A DNA stretch of 64,000 nt, from assembly GCF_029784165.1 (NCBI RefSeq), contig NC_073695.1, forward strand, positions 213,619,896 through 213,683,895, read 5' to 3'. Positions 44,225 through 56,400 of this stretch are shown one piece after another (within the stretch, counting starts at the first letter, position 1; every line of letters starts with the position of its first letter). The position numbers and the translations under genes were made by a program. This DNA comes from Wyeomyia smithii. Taxonomy: Eukaryota; Arthropoda; Insecta; Diptera; Culicidae. Under the pieces are notes generated by a model. The model searched no databases. It saw nothing but the letters and a program-made list of their open reading frames with translations, and was not told the origin of the DNA.

Positions 44225-46500
44225 TAATACTCAGAAATAACCGATATTATTTTGCTTTGTGAAATATGCCAAAACCGGGTTCGTAGAATCACCGTTTTGA
44301 GCTCAGTTTTTGTCCGATTTAAGATCTGTTTTTTTTTTTCAAAAGATGGGTAAAAGGATGCTAATATGTGGACAAACTCTTAGAATTTTGATTTTTGGCC
44401 TCAAAACCAAAATGGCGTCGGAAAAACCACAAAAATTATCGGTTTCTCAAAAATTCATCATGACGCCATTGTTGCCCCTTAAGTTGAAATATGTTCAAAC
44501 TCAGGGAAATTTATTTTCGCATGAAACTTCATCAAAAAATCACACATAGGAGCCAAGGCAAAAAAATTGTTGCACTATGTAATCAATTAAAGTTACCAAT
44601 CGAGGGACACTATTCCAATCACCCCGAACCTATTTTAAGCAGTTTCCATCTGTTTTGCAGGCGGTTTTTTGCAGCACCCGAAGTGGCTCCTGAATGGCTG
44701 CAATATAGGTCGATTTGTTTCAAATGCTGTTTGTTCACAGATTTCTTTGTGATTAACGGTATTTTTTGTATTCGTAAGACAGCTAGACAATCAAAGTTTT
44801 CGTTTCCATCATTGAAATTGTCGATATTGATCAAAAAGCAGAAGTTTGAGGCCTGTTTTCTGCGACTGATTAAAATAGGCGCTACTGCTTAAGCCGTTTC
44901 TTACCCTACTATCTTTAAGTGTTTTCTAATTGTTTCATTTAATGATTTTAGTTCCGTTGAACTGTATGCTGTAAATATCCGGTTAATAAAATATGTATGA
45001 GCCACTGTTTGCTTGGCCGAATTTCACCTTTCTGCGTTTTAATTCTTTTAGTAAACTCAATTTCAATTCACATTTGGCTCTCCCGCATCATCCCGCTCAT
45101 TGCAAGCAACAGCAACACAAAGACCAGTACAGTCAATCGACATTGTTATCATCATGCATAACCGTTTATGATGCTTTGCTGCCAAAACCATTAAAGTTCC
45201 GAATAGCTAGCAGTGTCTATAATGCTACGGTAGCTGATGCAGCTGACAAAAAATGTGGAACACCAAAGCATTCGCCTCTAGGTGCTTACGGATATAACCA
45301 TCATTTATCGGTCATTAGCGCCCCAAGCCAGTAATAAATTCTCTAAATAAACATCACTGAAACGGATCAAGTCCACCATTCGTGTGTCATTCGGATGTGC
45401 AGTAGTTTTATCAACTGCACCAGATCCCGCTCTGTGCTCAGATTCTGTGTGTGTATTTAAAAAAATTCTGTTTTGTTGGTTAAATAGACACGTTTGCAGC
45501 TCCAGGCGGAACGATCGATCTATTTTGATTACACTAATAGCCTCCTCTCAATTGCTTTTAAAACACATCCATTAGAAGTCAAGGAGGGCACGAGCGTCGA
45601 ATACCTGGCTTTCCTCGAAGATAGATGCAGAGCAAAAATTAGGCCACTTTACGTTCAATTAAGTTCTACACGAGTAAATGGTCACGTGCGGAAGATAGCC
45701 GGTTTCACCATTGAATTATGAAATAATATTCTTCCGGTGCAACCAAACTCGAGCTCGTATTGCAATGCGATGTTGTCAACTTTCATCAATAAACGAGAAA
45801 CGCGATGTCCGAACAAAGTGGCGTTGACAGATTTCCATTCGCTACCGGGGACCCATTCCTGTTGAAATATAATTATGAATACATTCGAACCGTTGCATCG
45901 TGGTCAGTTTGGGTAGACCCGAGATGAATGATGATTGGTATGCGCTATAGCTGTGCATACATATGTGTTGGTGCGGACGGTTTGCCGTTCTGCGAATCGA
46001 ATCAAATACCTCTAGCCTGGACGTAAGACGATTAAGTTTGGTTTGTTGGAACGTATGGGACAGCAAACATACGGCATTTGGAATCCTGATCCAGTTGTTG
46101 CGAATGGATCAAACCAGAGTAAACAAGTTGTGTGAAATTTATTGGTTATACTTGTTTTTTATTTTATTAAACTAGATAATGTGAATGAACCTGTGGAAGG
46201 CAGTAAAGGTAAAGGGCGACATGGAAAAAATTACTGCTAGTTTATTTGCCTTTACGAGGATGCCCAACAAAGGATTTAGGATGTTTCATGCTAGAATTCT
46301 CACTAATACACGCGAGCCGCTTGATATCGGACAGCGCACACTGTTTCCAAAGATGCAAAAACGTGATTGAAACTATTTTGACCCAGAAAATTGATGCCAG
46401 AGCAGCTGTGTCTTAAGTAAAGTTGTTCCATTAATTACTCTCCATGTTACAGAAGTTGTAATTTTGTGAGAAAGTAATTTTACTTCTCTCATTTTGGAAT
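44225..46500. other. Gene-free stretch with unassigned ORFs
   Basis: An ATG-started frame of 113 codons (44993-45334) is followed by two AATAAA signals (45336-45341 and 45347-45352 region) but matches nothing I recognise. Frames at 44491-44892 and 45384-45721 lack features. Coding use cannot be excluded but is not supported. Confidence 0.3.
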
Positions 46501-46549
46501 ATAAAAATCCTCTTTTTTCGAAACTTCAAACAACTTTGTTGAAGGCATC

Positions 46550-47130
46550 ATACTTCTGTTTATCTATTTAAATGGACTTTTGTGGAGTTTTCTATAGATC
46601 ACCCTTAAAAACCAATTGTTTCCAATTCAACTTTTTATGTTGATTTTCTACAATTTTTCAATATTCTACAATATTGTTTGCTATAACGAAACGAATAATC
46701 TTCGAAAGAAGTTTTTTTTCATCTCCCATATTTCTTCGGTTCAATTCCTTTTTACTAGACAAGTGCCAATATTTGAATTGAATGATGTTTTACTTATACT
46801 TTAATATAGAAATGGTTTAGTTTGCAGATATTTGCAGATTTTGTAGATATCTGTTAGGAAATTAGTGCATTGTTTCTATAAAAATCGTCAATAACCAAAG
46901 AAATATGTGAGATAAAAACAAACTTTTCTTGGTGAAATTGTTTGTTTCGTTATAGCAAACAACATTGTAGAATATTAGAAAATTGTAGAAAATCACTATC
47001 AAATGTTATATTGGAAGAAATGATGTTTTAACGGCAATCTGTAGAAAACTCCACAAATGTTCATTAAAAAAGTCAGATATAGCTAGATAGAATGTGCTAC
47101 AACTTTGCCGAACCAAAAAGAGAAAAGTAA
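46550..47130. mobile_element. ~580-bp foldback element
   Basis: tgtggagttttcta (46581) pairs with tagaaaactccaca (47042), and gctataacgaaac (46680) with gtttcgttatagc (46944), on one axis (sum 93636). Matching continues inward to about 46760/46875, including catctcccatatttctt / aaagaaatatgtgagat. Arms are diverged. Non-coding. Confidence 0.75.
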
Positions 47131-47194
47131 AACTCGTTTCTCACTGCTAAGTGGATTAATCACAAAACTGCAATTTCTAAAAAAAAGAGAATAC

Positions 47195-47465
47195 CTACCA
47201 CTATGTGTATAACCAAAAGAGAAAATTTATTATCTTTCCAATTGTAGATTTGTTTGTTCTGAGAAGGACAGTGTTTGTGTTGGAATAATTACCCCAAATC
47301 ATCAAACAAAAACCGCATTTTATTTCGGTTATAGTTATATTCCTTCAAGTGTTAATTTGGTCTATACCTACCACTATATGTAGAACCAACACAAAAAATT
47401 CATTGATCAATTGTAGACTTGTTTGTTCTGGGTAGGACAGTGTTTGTATTGGAACAATTACTCTT
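47195..47465 (+). repeat. Diverged ~175-bp direct duplication
   Basis: acctaccactatgtgtataacc ... ccaattgtagatttgtttg, ctgagaaggacagtgtttg and ttggaataatta (47195-47290) recur as acctaccactatatgtagaacc ... tcaattgtagacttg, ctgggtaggacagtgtttg and ttggaacaatta (47367-47462). Confidence 0.8.
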
Positions 47466-47787
47466 CCGCTGCACCATCCACTCTGTCTATTCTATAGTCG
47501 GAAGCTGTCTTCTGCCGCACAAAAATTGGACCGAAAGGAATCAGGCACAATCCGATCAGGTTGTCCTTCACTTCCCTCTGTACCGCGATCCCCACCAACA
47601 ATGCAATAGAAAAGTAACGGTCATTTTTTCTTTTCTCAATTGAAATGGTGGTGGGGAACATAGTCTCAAGATTCTTTTCATGCATAAAAGCAGTACTGAC
47701 ATGCGGCACTTGTTTTTTTTTCTAATCTGGCTTCTGAAGTAGAAGCACCAGCAGTAGCTCTCAAATTTTTTCCAAGAGATGAGATAT

Positions 47788-47927
47788 ATGAAGCACATAC
47801 AACTATACAACTTTTTCATGTTCCGTTATTCTCGCTTCTGCGAATACGATGCTGCATATGAAGTACATACACCTGCACAACTTTTTCAAGTTCCGTCATT
47901 CTAGCTTCTGCGTTCACGAAGGTGGTC
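47788..47927 (+). repeat. 70-bp tandem duplication, diverged
   Basis: atgaagcacatacaactata ... ttccgttattctcgcttctgcg at 47788 is followed at 47858 by atgaagtacatacacctgca ... ttccgtcattctagcttctgcg. Period is exactly 70. Confidence 0.85.
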
Positions 47928-48612
47928 GTGTTCAATGCCTTAGAGAAAAACAGGTACTTAATGGAGAGATTCCTAATTGATTTGGTTATTTCACAGAGGC
48001 CCTTATCATCTGTACTTAAGATACCGATAAATAAACAATATTTTGAATATGGAGTCATTCCATGATTTTTCGTACAAGATAACCAATTTATACAGTACGT
48101 GTTCATATCAAGTAAATCCAAATTTAGAAAACCGGATTTGGAACAAAACAAAATTTTTACAGTGTACATATTTTTTCTAGAGCCGCAATTTCATTACCTA
48201 CAACTTTGCTGAAGACAACAAGTCGTTTTTCTGATATAGAAATTTTTATCCATCAGGTATCATTTTGGATAGGCCCTTTTGAAGCAACAGTCGCAATCAA
48301 CATGAACAGCGGATATCATAGAATAATCTTATTATCAAAAAGGAACAGCTGTGAAAGGTTTTAGTGAAATCGGAAATGACATGCTAAAAAATTTTTTTTA
48401 CCTATTTTTCATGGAATGCCTCGATATATTTCGAAATTAATTAAAATGTACCTCTAGTTTCGTGTTTCAGATTAATTACTGAAAAATTTTTGCTGTTTTT
48501 CCAGTTTACAGGTTTCACTACCGCAACTTAAGTGATTTAATTGTTTTCTTTAAAGCGACTTATTAATAGTGGTTCTGAAAACAGGTTTAAGCAGGACGCC
48601 ATAAACGACTGC

Positions 48613-48840
48613 CAAAAATGAGAGATAAGCCACAGATTACTTATAATAGAAGAATCAATCATTTCCATACATTTCTACAAACTATTTTACTAATGAAACG
48701 CTAGTAATAAAAATGATGCGTATCAAAAATGAGAGATAAGCCACAGATTACTTATAATAGAAGAATCAATCATTTCCATACGTTTCTACAAACTATTTTA
48801 TCAATGAAACGCTAGTAATAAAAATGATGCGTATCAAAAA
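48613..48840 (+). repeat. 111-bp tandem duplication
   Basis: The unit beginning caaaaatgagagataagcc and ending aaaaatgatgcgtat occurs at 48613-48723 and 48724-48834, with about three substitutions. A third unit starts (caaaaatgg) but diverges at once. Confidence 0.9.
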
Positions 48841-48849
48841 TGGCATTTC

Positions 48850-51800
48850 TCGAAGCAACATTCCAAGTGTCTATCCCATACGAATGAACCGAGCGACCGT
48901 TATGCCAAGTCAACCGCATTGTCTAAGTTTTAATTTTCTTCACAAGTTCGTCCGGACAAGATGAGCCAATACTTTCGTTCAGCGGTTGGCAGGAGAGCTA
49001 ACAGAAGAATGATATCGGTTGAAATTGGGGGCAGATCAGAATAAATGAAGTGTGGGACAATACTTACGGTTCTTCTCGGGGTAATTCGTTTTACTCCCCC
49101 ATATCGTCCTACGCCCCGTTTTCCTGTAGCTTAATCCTGACCGACAGCATGGACAGCAGCAGAGAGTAATGATAATAGTTTCAACTGCTGAACTCTTTCG
49201 ATGTGGCCGACTGATTCTTCCGATAGGATAGCTTTATTCGATGTCTTCCATCGAAAAGTCAGCACTACACCGCAGCCCGGATTCGATGCTGGTCGATCAG
49301 TGTTAATTATTTTCACGTGCAATTAGGTTTCTGACCATATTCGATGACGATAGAAAATGAAGAGAAATCGATCACGAAGGTTTTGCCTGGAATGTAAGAG
49401 AAGAGTAGTGTAATGTTGCTAGGAAAATCTTGGTTTGTTGGTGGAAAATAGCAATGTACACAAGAAATCGTATATTCGAGCTGAGCTGAAAAGTTGTGAA
49501 TAATGTTTAAGATATATTTGAGGCCAGCGGATAGCTGGAGATACATAAATAACTTACACAATTTATTAGATTTCTTAGGGCAAGAAAAAAGAGTAAAAAG
49601 TGTCAGAATTTAAGTTCATTATAGCTCGAAAAAAATAATGAATTTCTGTTCAGCTAATATGAAACAGCAGTAAACTAACTCATGAACAGTTTTCAAATTA
49701 GTCTTGAAGTATGAAAACTTTACAATTTTCACATTGTAATACCGCTGAAAGCTCATTAATGAGAATTGGGTGTTTTTTTTTAAATTTTGTGACAGAGAAC
49801 ATCCATTCAATTATAATTTGCCGAAATATTTGACATAGAAAGCTTAGTGCTATTCAGCTCTCAGTGTGGACAATAGAACTCAAGCATATATTCAATACAA
49901 CCTTAGATAGATTTATTGTGAACATATCGCGAAAATCATCGAACCGAAACGTTTGTTAGCCGACGTTAATCTTCACATCCCTGCTGAATCGCAATAACAT
50001 TTCAGTGCAGCACATTCTACGAAATGGCCATCATCGTCTGGCAGCAACATTCAGAGCCACTAAAATGTACATTGTTTTCTTCTTGAGCAAGCAGGTTGCT
50101 CATTTCCGGGTCAGCTTCAACGCAAATGCACGAAACATTGAACATTCCATTTCCGTTGGCTGCCCCCCGGCCAGTGCCAACGTGTTATCACAATCGTCCG
50201 GAGAGAGTGATTGGTTCATTTCTAGCGGCTTATCGTTGCTTCATTGTCGTCGTTGGTATCCTGATTGTCACACTAGTGCACATTGCTTGATAAGACAGGA
50301 CTCCGGTTGTAATATTTCAGGTTTATTCTAGCTGTGACATGTCCTGTCTGTAGCTGAAATTTGCACGTCTCTTTCGTGAAGCACTCAAGTTTTTGTATAC
50401 TACTCAACTTAGATGGATCTAATGGCTAAAATATACAGTTTCGGCGAAAATATAAAACATATGAAAGATTGGGTATCGAGGAAAAGATGCTTGAAATATT
50501 CACATTTTTAGTTTACGATTTAAGACGTTTTAGTCCGTCCACTGACAGGTCTATAAATCGACTCTCGGCTAGTGGTGCTTCGTAACTAGACGCATCGATA
50601 GCGATGGAATCCAGGGAAATCACATAAATAAATGTCTACTTAGAACAAATTATAAATCATAACTGGGACTTTTAATCCTCCGCCCCAGCTTTTCCTCCAA
50701 ACTATTGGAGGTACAACATGATTTGCAACGTACGCGATCGCTGGTGACATTCTAATATGCTCGTCTGTTCAGAGATGCGGCTCCTGTTGGAATTAGCGTA
50801 ATCTTCACGCTTCGTGTATAACGTATCGTGAGATGAAAAATGAACTCATAAATTATTTTACCAATTTGTTTGTTGCTAACTTGATCTGGAGCACGGTCGC
50901 TTCGTACTTTCCCGTGCATATGCGATTCGTAACTTTTAGTTATGAATCGCCTTATGAATGTTGCTTTATTTTTTGATATTGATTGTTTTTGCTCGACCCG
51001 GCGAATATTTATTGGATGTTAGTCTGTGTGTTGTATTTTCGATTCATTCCATTCCAGTTTAAAGAAAACAAGGCCTTAATACTTCACTTGCTCGACTTAT
51101 GCTTTCGATTTGTTGACAAAGTTCGCAACCGACTTACAGGAAAACTACATGGCCTTGACATATTTTAAGAACGTTAAATTTACGAAAATATAGAGATAAA
51201 GGTGTCAAAGTTGTCTCTTGTGTAAACAAGGTGTCAAAGTTGTCTCTTGTGATGGAGCAGTACAGATTTGATAGTTTTACAGTGTGTTTCTGAACAAAGT
51301 TTGCTCACATGTCAAACCTGACTTTTTGTTTCTAATGTAGTTATTTTTTTCATGATTATTTTTAAATTTAATGATTCTATGACGTTGCAGATATAAAAGA
51401 AAACATTTTCGCATGCTCCATATACGACCCGAAGGTGTAATCACAGCCGAATTGAATAAGGTCGTGTGGAATGTTTTATTTAACTTAAAACTCACAGTTT
51501 CATAAAACCTCCATGTCGTGAAGTTTTGCTTGAGAGACATGTTTGGCTGAAAGTTTTGTTATCCCTTACAACAGCTATCGATAGATTGTTCCATCTAAAG
51601 TGCTTGGTAACACCGTGGACGGTTTATTGCTAATAGTAGCGTCTTAGAATTTTGCTTTGAAGACAAACAATAAAAAAGTTAGAACTTATGGCATTTTTAT
51701 TACGCACATCGAGTTGATATCTTCATTCATGTTTCACGAGAATATTTAAACGGAACTTACGAGGAACGAGGGGGGAAACTGCGAAATCTAATTTGAACCG

Positions 51801-52366
51801 GCAAGCTTGATTTGAATATTATCCTCTAAAAAGAAACTTTGGGCTCAAATTTGAAAACTTTCCATCTTAATCTATTCATCCCAGAACAAACGGTGGCCGA
51901 ACCTGTCAAGAACATTTTGTTTCCAGTTCATGGTTCAACTTGCTTTCCTGTTCACCTGCGTAGATTTCTCGAAACCAGAACTCTGGCCCAAACTGACACC
52001 ACGAATTTTCCCGCTAACTGAACGCTGCAAAAGTCGGTAGGTAGCATTTAAAATTCAAAAGAATCCGGAATGGACAAACTTTCGTACGTAGCAAGAAGGT
52101 CCCATCAGAGCTCACTATTTATCCTGCCTTCGAGCGGTGATTCGATCAAGAGGTGAAGGTTCGCCAGTTTTATCCCCGAAGCGTGATTTGTTTTATGACT
52201 CTATCGATAAGCCATAAAAGTGCATTTTCCACACAACTTTCAAACTTGCGGTTTTTTCCTCCTTTATTGGTGAGATTGCCCCAGAGCCGAAGGACCGAAA
52301 GGTGCAACAAACGTCCAATACTGTGGCATTGTCGAGAGAAAAAAGAAAACTACCACGAAATGCTTA
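48850..52366. other. Gene-free intron stretch
   Basis: No exon recognised. The only short repeat is a 28-bp tandem pair (ggtgtcaaagttgtctcttgtg) at 51203-51253. Frames at 49.1-52.4 kb show no domain. Confidence 0.45.
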
Positions 52367-52882
52367 TGTTACTATTTTTCGCAATTTATGCTATCGACTG
52401 AGGGATTTTATCAGGGGGTGTTTTTCGGCTTCGCAGTCTTTCAGCAATAAAACGAATTAATATCGCTCTTTCACCAACGTTTCGGTGTATATTGCACCTT
52501 CATCAGGGAATCCTGAATTTAGAAGACAAGACAATATAAAATTACAAATTTACACAACAAATGAAATCACAAAACTCTTACAGAACATAAATCGTTTTTG
52601 TCATACAAGCTTCGGCATCAGCATTCCTGTCCTATTTACTAGCTACTATTGTGTCAATCTATAAAATAACATGTAAACATTCAAAAACTGTAGCACAAAA
52701 AACAATAATCTTACATTCAAACCCGCTCTAATTTAAACTTAACAAATAAACTCTGCCACAAACTTTCTGCACTACTCTTTCAACCGCTAACTCAAATTCG
52801 ATTCAAAATGGAGCGAAAAAGTGTGGACTAACAGTGGGTGCAATATATATATTGGGTATTAGCTATTAGCTCTTACAGTTTG

Positions 52883-53176
52883 CTATTGGGTTTCGTTTGC
52901 TGGTGTGTGCGTGTTCTGTGTTGGGATCTGTTTGTTAAGTGTGTGTAGTACGCCTGCATACATGGAGCTGAGATTGTCAACATCGGACCGTTTGTTGACT
53001 GCATGTTTGGTGTTAACAATATGACAGACTTCTAAAATCGGGAGAGCTAATTTTCGTGTGTGCTGATCGATAATTTTTGTTTTTTCTAGGTTGAAGTTAT
53101 GATTTGCTACGATGCTGTGGTAAAGAAGTGCCGTCTTCTCTTTAAGTCGTTCGAGATCGAATTGTGTGCTTATAGT
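52883..53176 (-). pseudogene. GIY-YIG endonuclease C-terminal fragment of a Penelope-like protein
   Basis: The - strand frame reads without stops for 97 codons to a TAG at 52885-52883. Recognisable blocks are LKEKTALLYHSIVANHNFNL, KTKIID, a conserved Glu in ILEVCHIV (the GIY-YIG catalytic-Glu helix) and VNKRSDVDNLSSMY. These match the end of the endonuclease domain of Penelope-like elements, which nicks target DNA. The GIY and YIG strands and the whole reverse transcriptase are missing because the frame is cut at 53177 by the inverted pLTR. Confidence 0.82.
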
Positions 53177-53311
53177 TTATAGATTGACACAATAGTAGCT
53201 AGTAAATAGGACAGGAATGCTGATGCCGAAGCTTGTATGACAAAAACGATTTATGTTCTGTAAGAGTTTTGTGATTTCATTTGTTGTGTAAATTTGTAAT
53301 TTTATATTGTC

Positions 53312-53370
53312 TTGTCTTCTAAATTCAGGATTCCCTGATGAAGGTGCAATATACTCCGAAACGTTGGTGA
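53312..53370 (+). ncRNA. Hammerhead-ribozyme-like core in right pLTR (mirror copy on - strand in left pLTR)
   Basis: CTGATGA (53336-53342) is followed by a short stem-loop and GAAACG (53359 onwards). In the left-arm copy on the - strand the stem is GGTG/CACC with a caatata loop, perfectly paired; in this arm CACC has become CTCC. CUGANGA-stem II-GAAA is the hammerhead catalytic core, and Penelope-like elements are known to carry hammerheads in their pLTRs. Helix I and the cleavage-site triplet are not convincing (GTG follows the short helix III), so self-cleavage is unproven. Confidence 0.5.
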
Positions 53371-53441
53371 AAGAGCGATATTAATTCGTTTTATTGCTGA
53401 AAGACTGCGAAGCCGAAAAACACCCCCTGTTACTATTTTTC

Positions 53442-56400
53442 TTTATACTCATTGAATGGGATTTGAATGAGCTTGAAAAAGGGGTACTGGTTTAGCCCCT
53501 TGTGACATGTGACTTTGTGCTAAATTTTTAATGGATGTGAGTTTTACACATAAAACTAGCTGTCATGAATGTTTTTTTCTTTTGTTTATAAGCTATGCAA
53601 CTACTTTAAACAGAAATTAAAGACCCGTAACTCTGTTGTAAGGCTCATAGTATCAAAGTACAATCTCTATACAGCAACTAGTATATTCTTTACGGAGAAA
53701 AACAGATTGTATGTATATTTAGTCAGAAGTGACATTTTTTTATAAAAAATGAAATTGAATTATGAAGTTAGAAGAATAATAAATATTAGCAGATGCTGAT
53801 ACTCTCTGCCATAATCATTATAGAAGTTCGACCGTAATGGATATCCGGAATGGTCTCTCCTAATGTGTTCGAAGAAAAATATAAACACCATCGACATGTA
53901 AAACTGCACATGGTACCTCCTTGTGTCAACTTCAGCTATAACGATTTCGTCTTGTTTGAAGTACAAAGCCTCTCGTTTACATCAATATCTTAACCGAAAT
54001 CATTGGCATCGAATTCCGACCAAGTAACAACGTTACAGCGCTAACCCGAAAGCCATTCACGTTTGGCTGCTCGTTAGCACGTAATCGATATCAATGACTG
54101 TACCTACCGACCGAAGGATGTATACCAATCGAAAGGACTCAACTACATTACATTTTGGGCGCAGTAATGGAGCGATTTGGTAGCAGGAACCGCCTGCTGG
54201 GAGTCCTTGTTGAATCTATTTCATAATGTATTGGAAGCATTAGGGCTAATATCTTCTCAGAATTGGAGCAGTTCGGGGTGGAAAGAGTTTGACAAACAAA
54301 ACTTTGTTCACGTGAAAGGGAATAAAAAAGGAAGAATTGAACAAAAGGTTTAGCATAATCCTTAGAAGTATCTTCTAGTACAGGCGGTATCGAAGTCTAA
54401 TTGAATGGGCGGATGGAGCAAGTTGTGTAAGGTGGAGACGCACTATGTGAGCTTTTATATTTGCTTATGCTGGATCTCCTCACCGAGAGTACGTCCTCTA
54501 TCTGGAATGTAATACAATAGTAGTGAAGTTTGGAGATTGACCATTATTCGTCGTGTGTAGAGAAAACTTTTAGAGTTCTTATAGCATTCCACTGAATATT
54601 TTCTTCTTGCTACGTTCTAAGTTACAAGTTCGCAGAAAGGCAGCAAAAATAAAAAGGAGCTCAGAAAGTTAGTTTAAATACGGGCTTCGAAAATCCGCCT
54701 GGCCAGTCGTAAACAAAATTAGTTCGAATACTAGTCAAAGTACGCAAAGCTGTGCCAGATTTCAACAATGCTAAACTTATGAACCGTACGCCAACGGCAA
54801 TTGAAAATGGCATCAGTTTCCATCCGCTGGTTTGCTTTCTCTAGAAATAAAATCTTGATCCGATTCGCTAAACTTATCCAACGTACGCGGGCCATAAGCT
54901 GCTGAGTTAGACCCCGGGCCACGAAGCAAAGAGAAACTAAATATTTCCCACCGCCATTCGGTGCGCGCAACGAGTTTGCCGCTTATGCAATCGCATATTG
55001 CACATACTGCAGTCAGTGCGATTTACTGCTCCAGATGTTCGAGTTGTCTCTCTGGTGTGTTCTGATATCTGATGCCTTTACTGGCGGCGTAAAAATGTCA
55101 GTCTTGTTCGCGCGCATTTCGCCACCGCATCCGTTTCGCAGCGATCAAGTCGTGTTGCGTCGATCGCTCCACTGGACTACGGCAAAGTCACCTCGATGAA
55201 TATCGGCGGTGATGCAACGGCTTGTTTTTGTTTATGTTTTTTTTTTCTTGTGTCGGTTATTTGTCCGATTGATTTCTGCGCCACCTAAATCAACCGATAA
55301 ACGCTTAGGAGAAAGATTTTTGTAATTCCGATACAGACTCTAGATATCATTATATACTTCGCAAATATTTTCCTATTCTCTTCATTGCTGCGTTTTAAAT
55401 AAAATCCGAATCACAGTTGTTCTGCTCAGCAGAAAGCTATTTCAGCTGTTGCCGGTTGTGCGATAATATAATTCAAAATTCCTATCCCCAGCTGATATAG
55501 GTATGCTAGTGTACAAAACTCGCAAAAATTACGAAACATCAAAAACGTAGATTGACAGCATAGCATTCTTAAACAGACCGAGTAAATCGCAAAATTAAAG
55601 TCTAATTTACTAGCTGTTTACGGAACACTCGACCCGAAAACAACCACCATCAAGCCAACTAATTTGCAGTTCTATCGTACGGACTAGTTTGTCCGATTCT
55701 CGGCCAGGAGTGAGCGAGACAGACGCCGCAACTACAGCGGAGGATCCCATTTTCGCAAATTAAATTTTATTCAAGTGCAACCAAGCGACTGTGTGCCCCC
55801 ACCCTTCGTCATAACTCAAAAAAAAAAAGGAAAAGAAACATCAGGCGGCCCTGCCCGATGTCAAAACGTGCGATTTTGGGTCCTACGTGAAGATTCCTCT
55901 CTCTCTCTAACTCCTGCTCTATCTTTACCCAATCGACGCTGTTTTAACGAAGGCGGAGTTTTTTCGCTGCTTCTGGTGCCAAAAACTAATGCAAAACTTG
56001 AGAGAAGAAATTGAAAAGAATAAGTACGAAGATAATCATTCATGGTTGCTGTGAGTCTTTCAGAACCGGCCGAACGTGTTGTCCTCCAGCTTTTTAATTT
56101 AGTTTCCTAGCCACAAAATGCATAACGCTGAATTAAACTGAAATTAATTTAGTTTAAATTTTCAGCCCAAAAGCAGCCGCTCTGAGTTGACGCTGGATTA
56201 ATGATCTTTTCCGTTGCAAATAACTGGATGAAAATGCTTCACGTACTGGTCGGATGAAATAAGTTTCGATTAAATTGAAATCAATTATTTTTCGGCTGAC
56301 AGCTGATTGAATTTTCGTGTTAGCCCGTCAAAGCTTTCATAGCAGATTAAATCCTGGCCAAATGACCGATCCATCAAATTCAAGTGGCTCTAATGTGAAT

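Larger units (their letters stand above)
52412..53429 (-). mobile_element. Truncated Penelope-like element with inverted pLTRs
   Basis: The 252-bp arms at 52412-52663 and 53178-53429 are exact mirror positions (sum 105841, no indels, few substitutions). Between them, the - strand encodes the C-terminus of a Penelope-type protein (52883-53176) and a 3' untranslated stretch. The 14-mer tgttactatttttc occurs at 52367-52380 and 53428-53441, as a target duplication overlapping the right arm by 2 nt; on the left a 31-nt extension separates it from the arm. Inverted pLTRs, 5' truncation and a short one-sided extension are known Penelope features. Each pLTR has a hammerhead-like core. The reverse transcriptase is absent, so the copy is dead. 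Confidence 0.85.

Noticed and set aside
44993..45334. 113-codon ATG frame followed by AATAAA signals
   Set aside because: Product not recognised; AATAAA is frequent in AT-rich DNA. Mentioned only within the gene-free block.
55775..56043. Possible exon with overlapping frames on both strands
   Set aside because: Higher GC and open frames, but no homology, no consistent splice sites and no continuation of the smooth phase.
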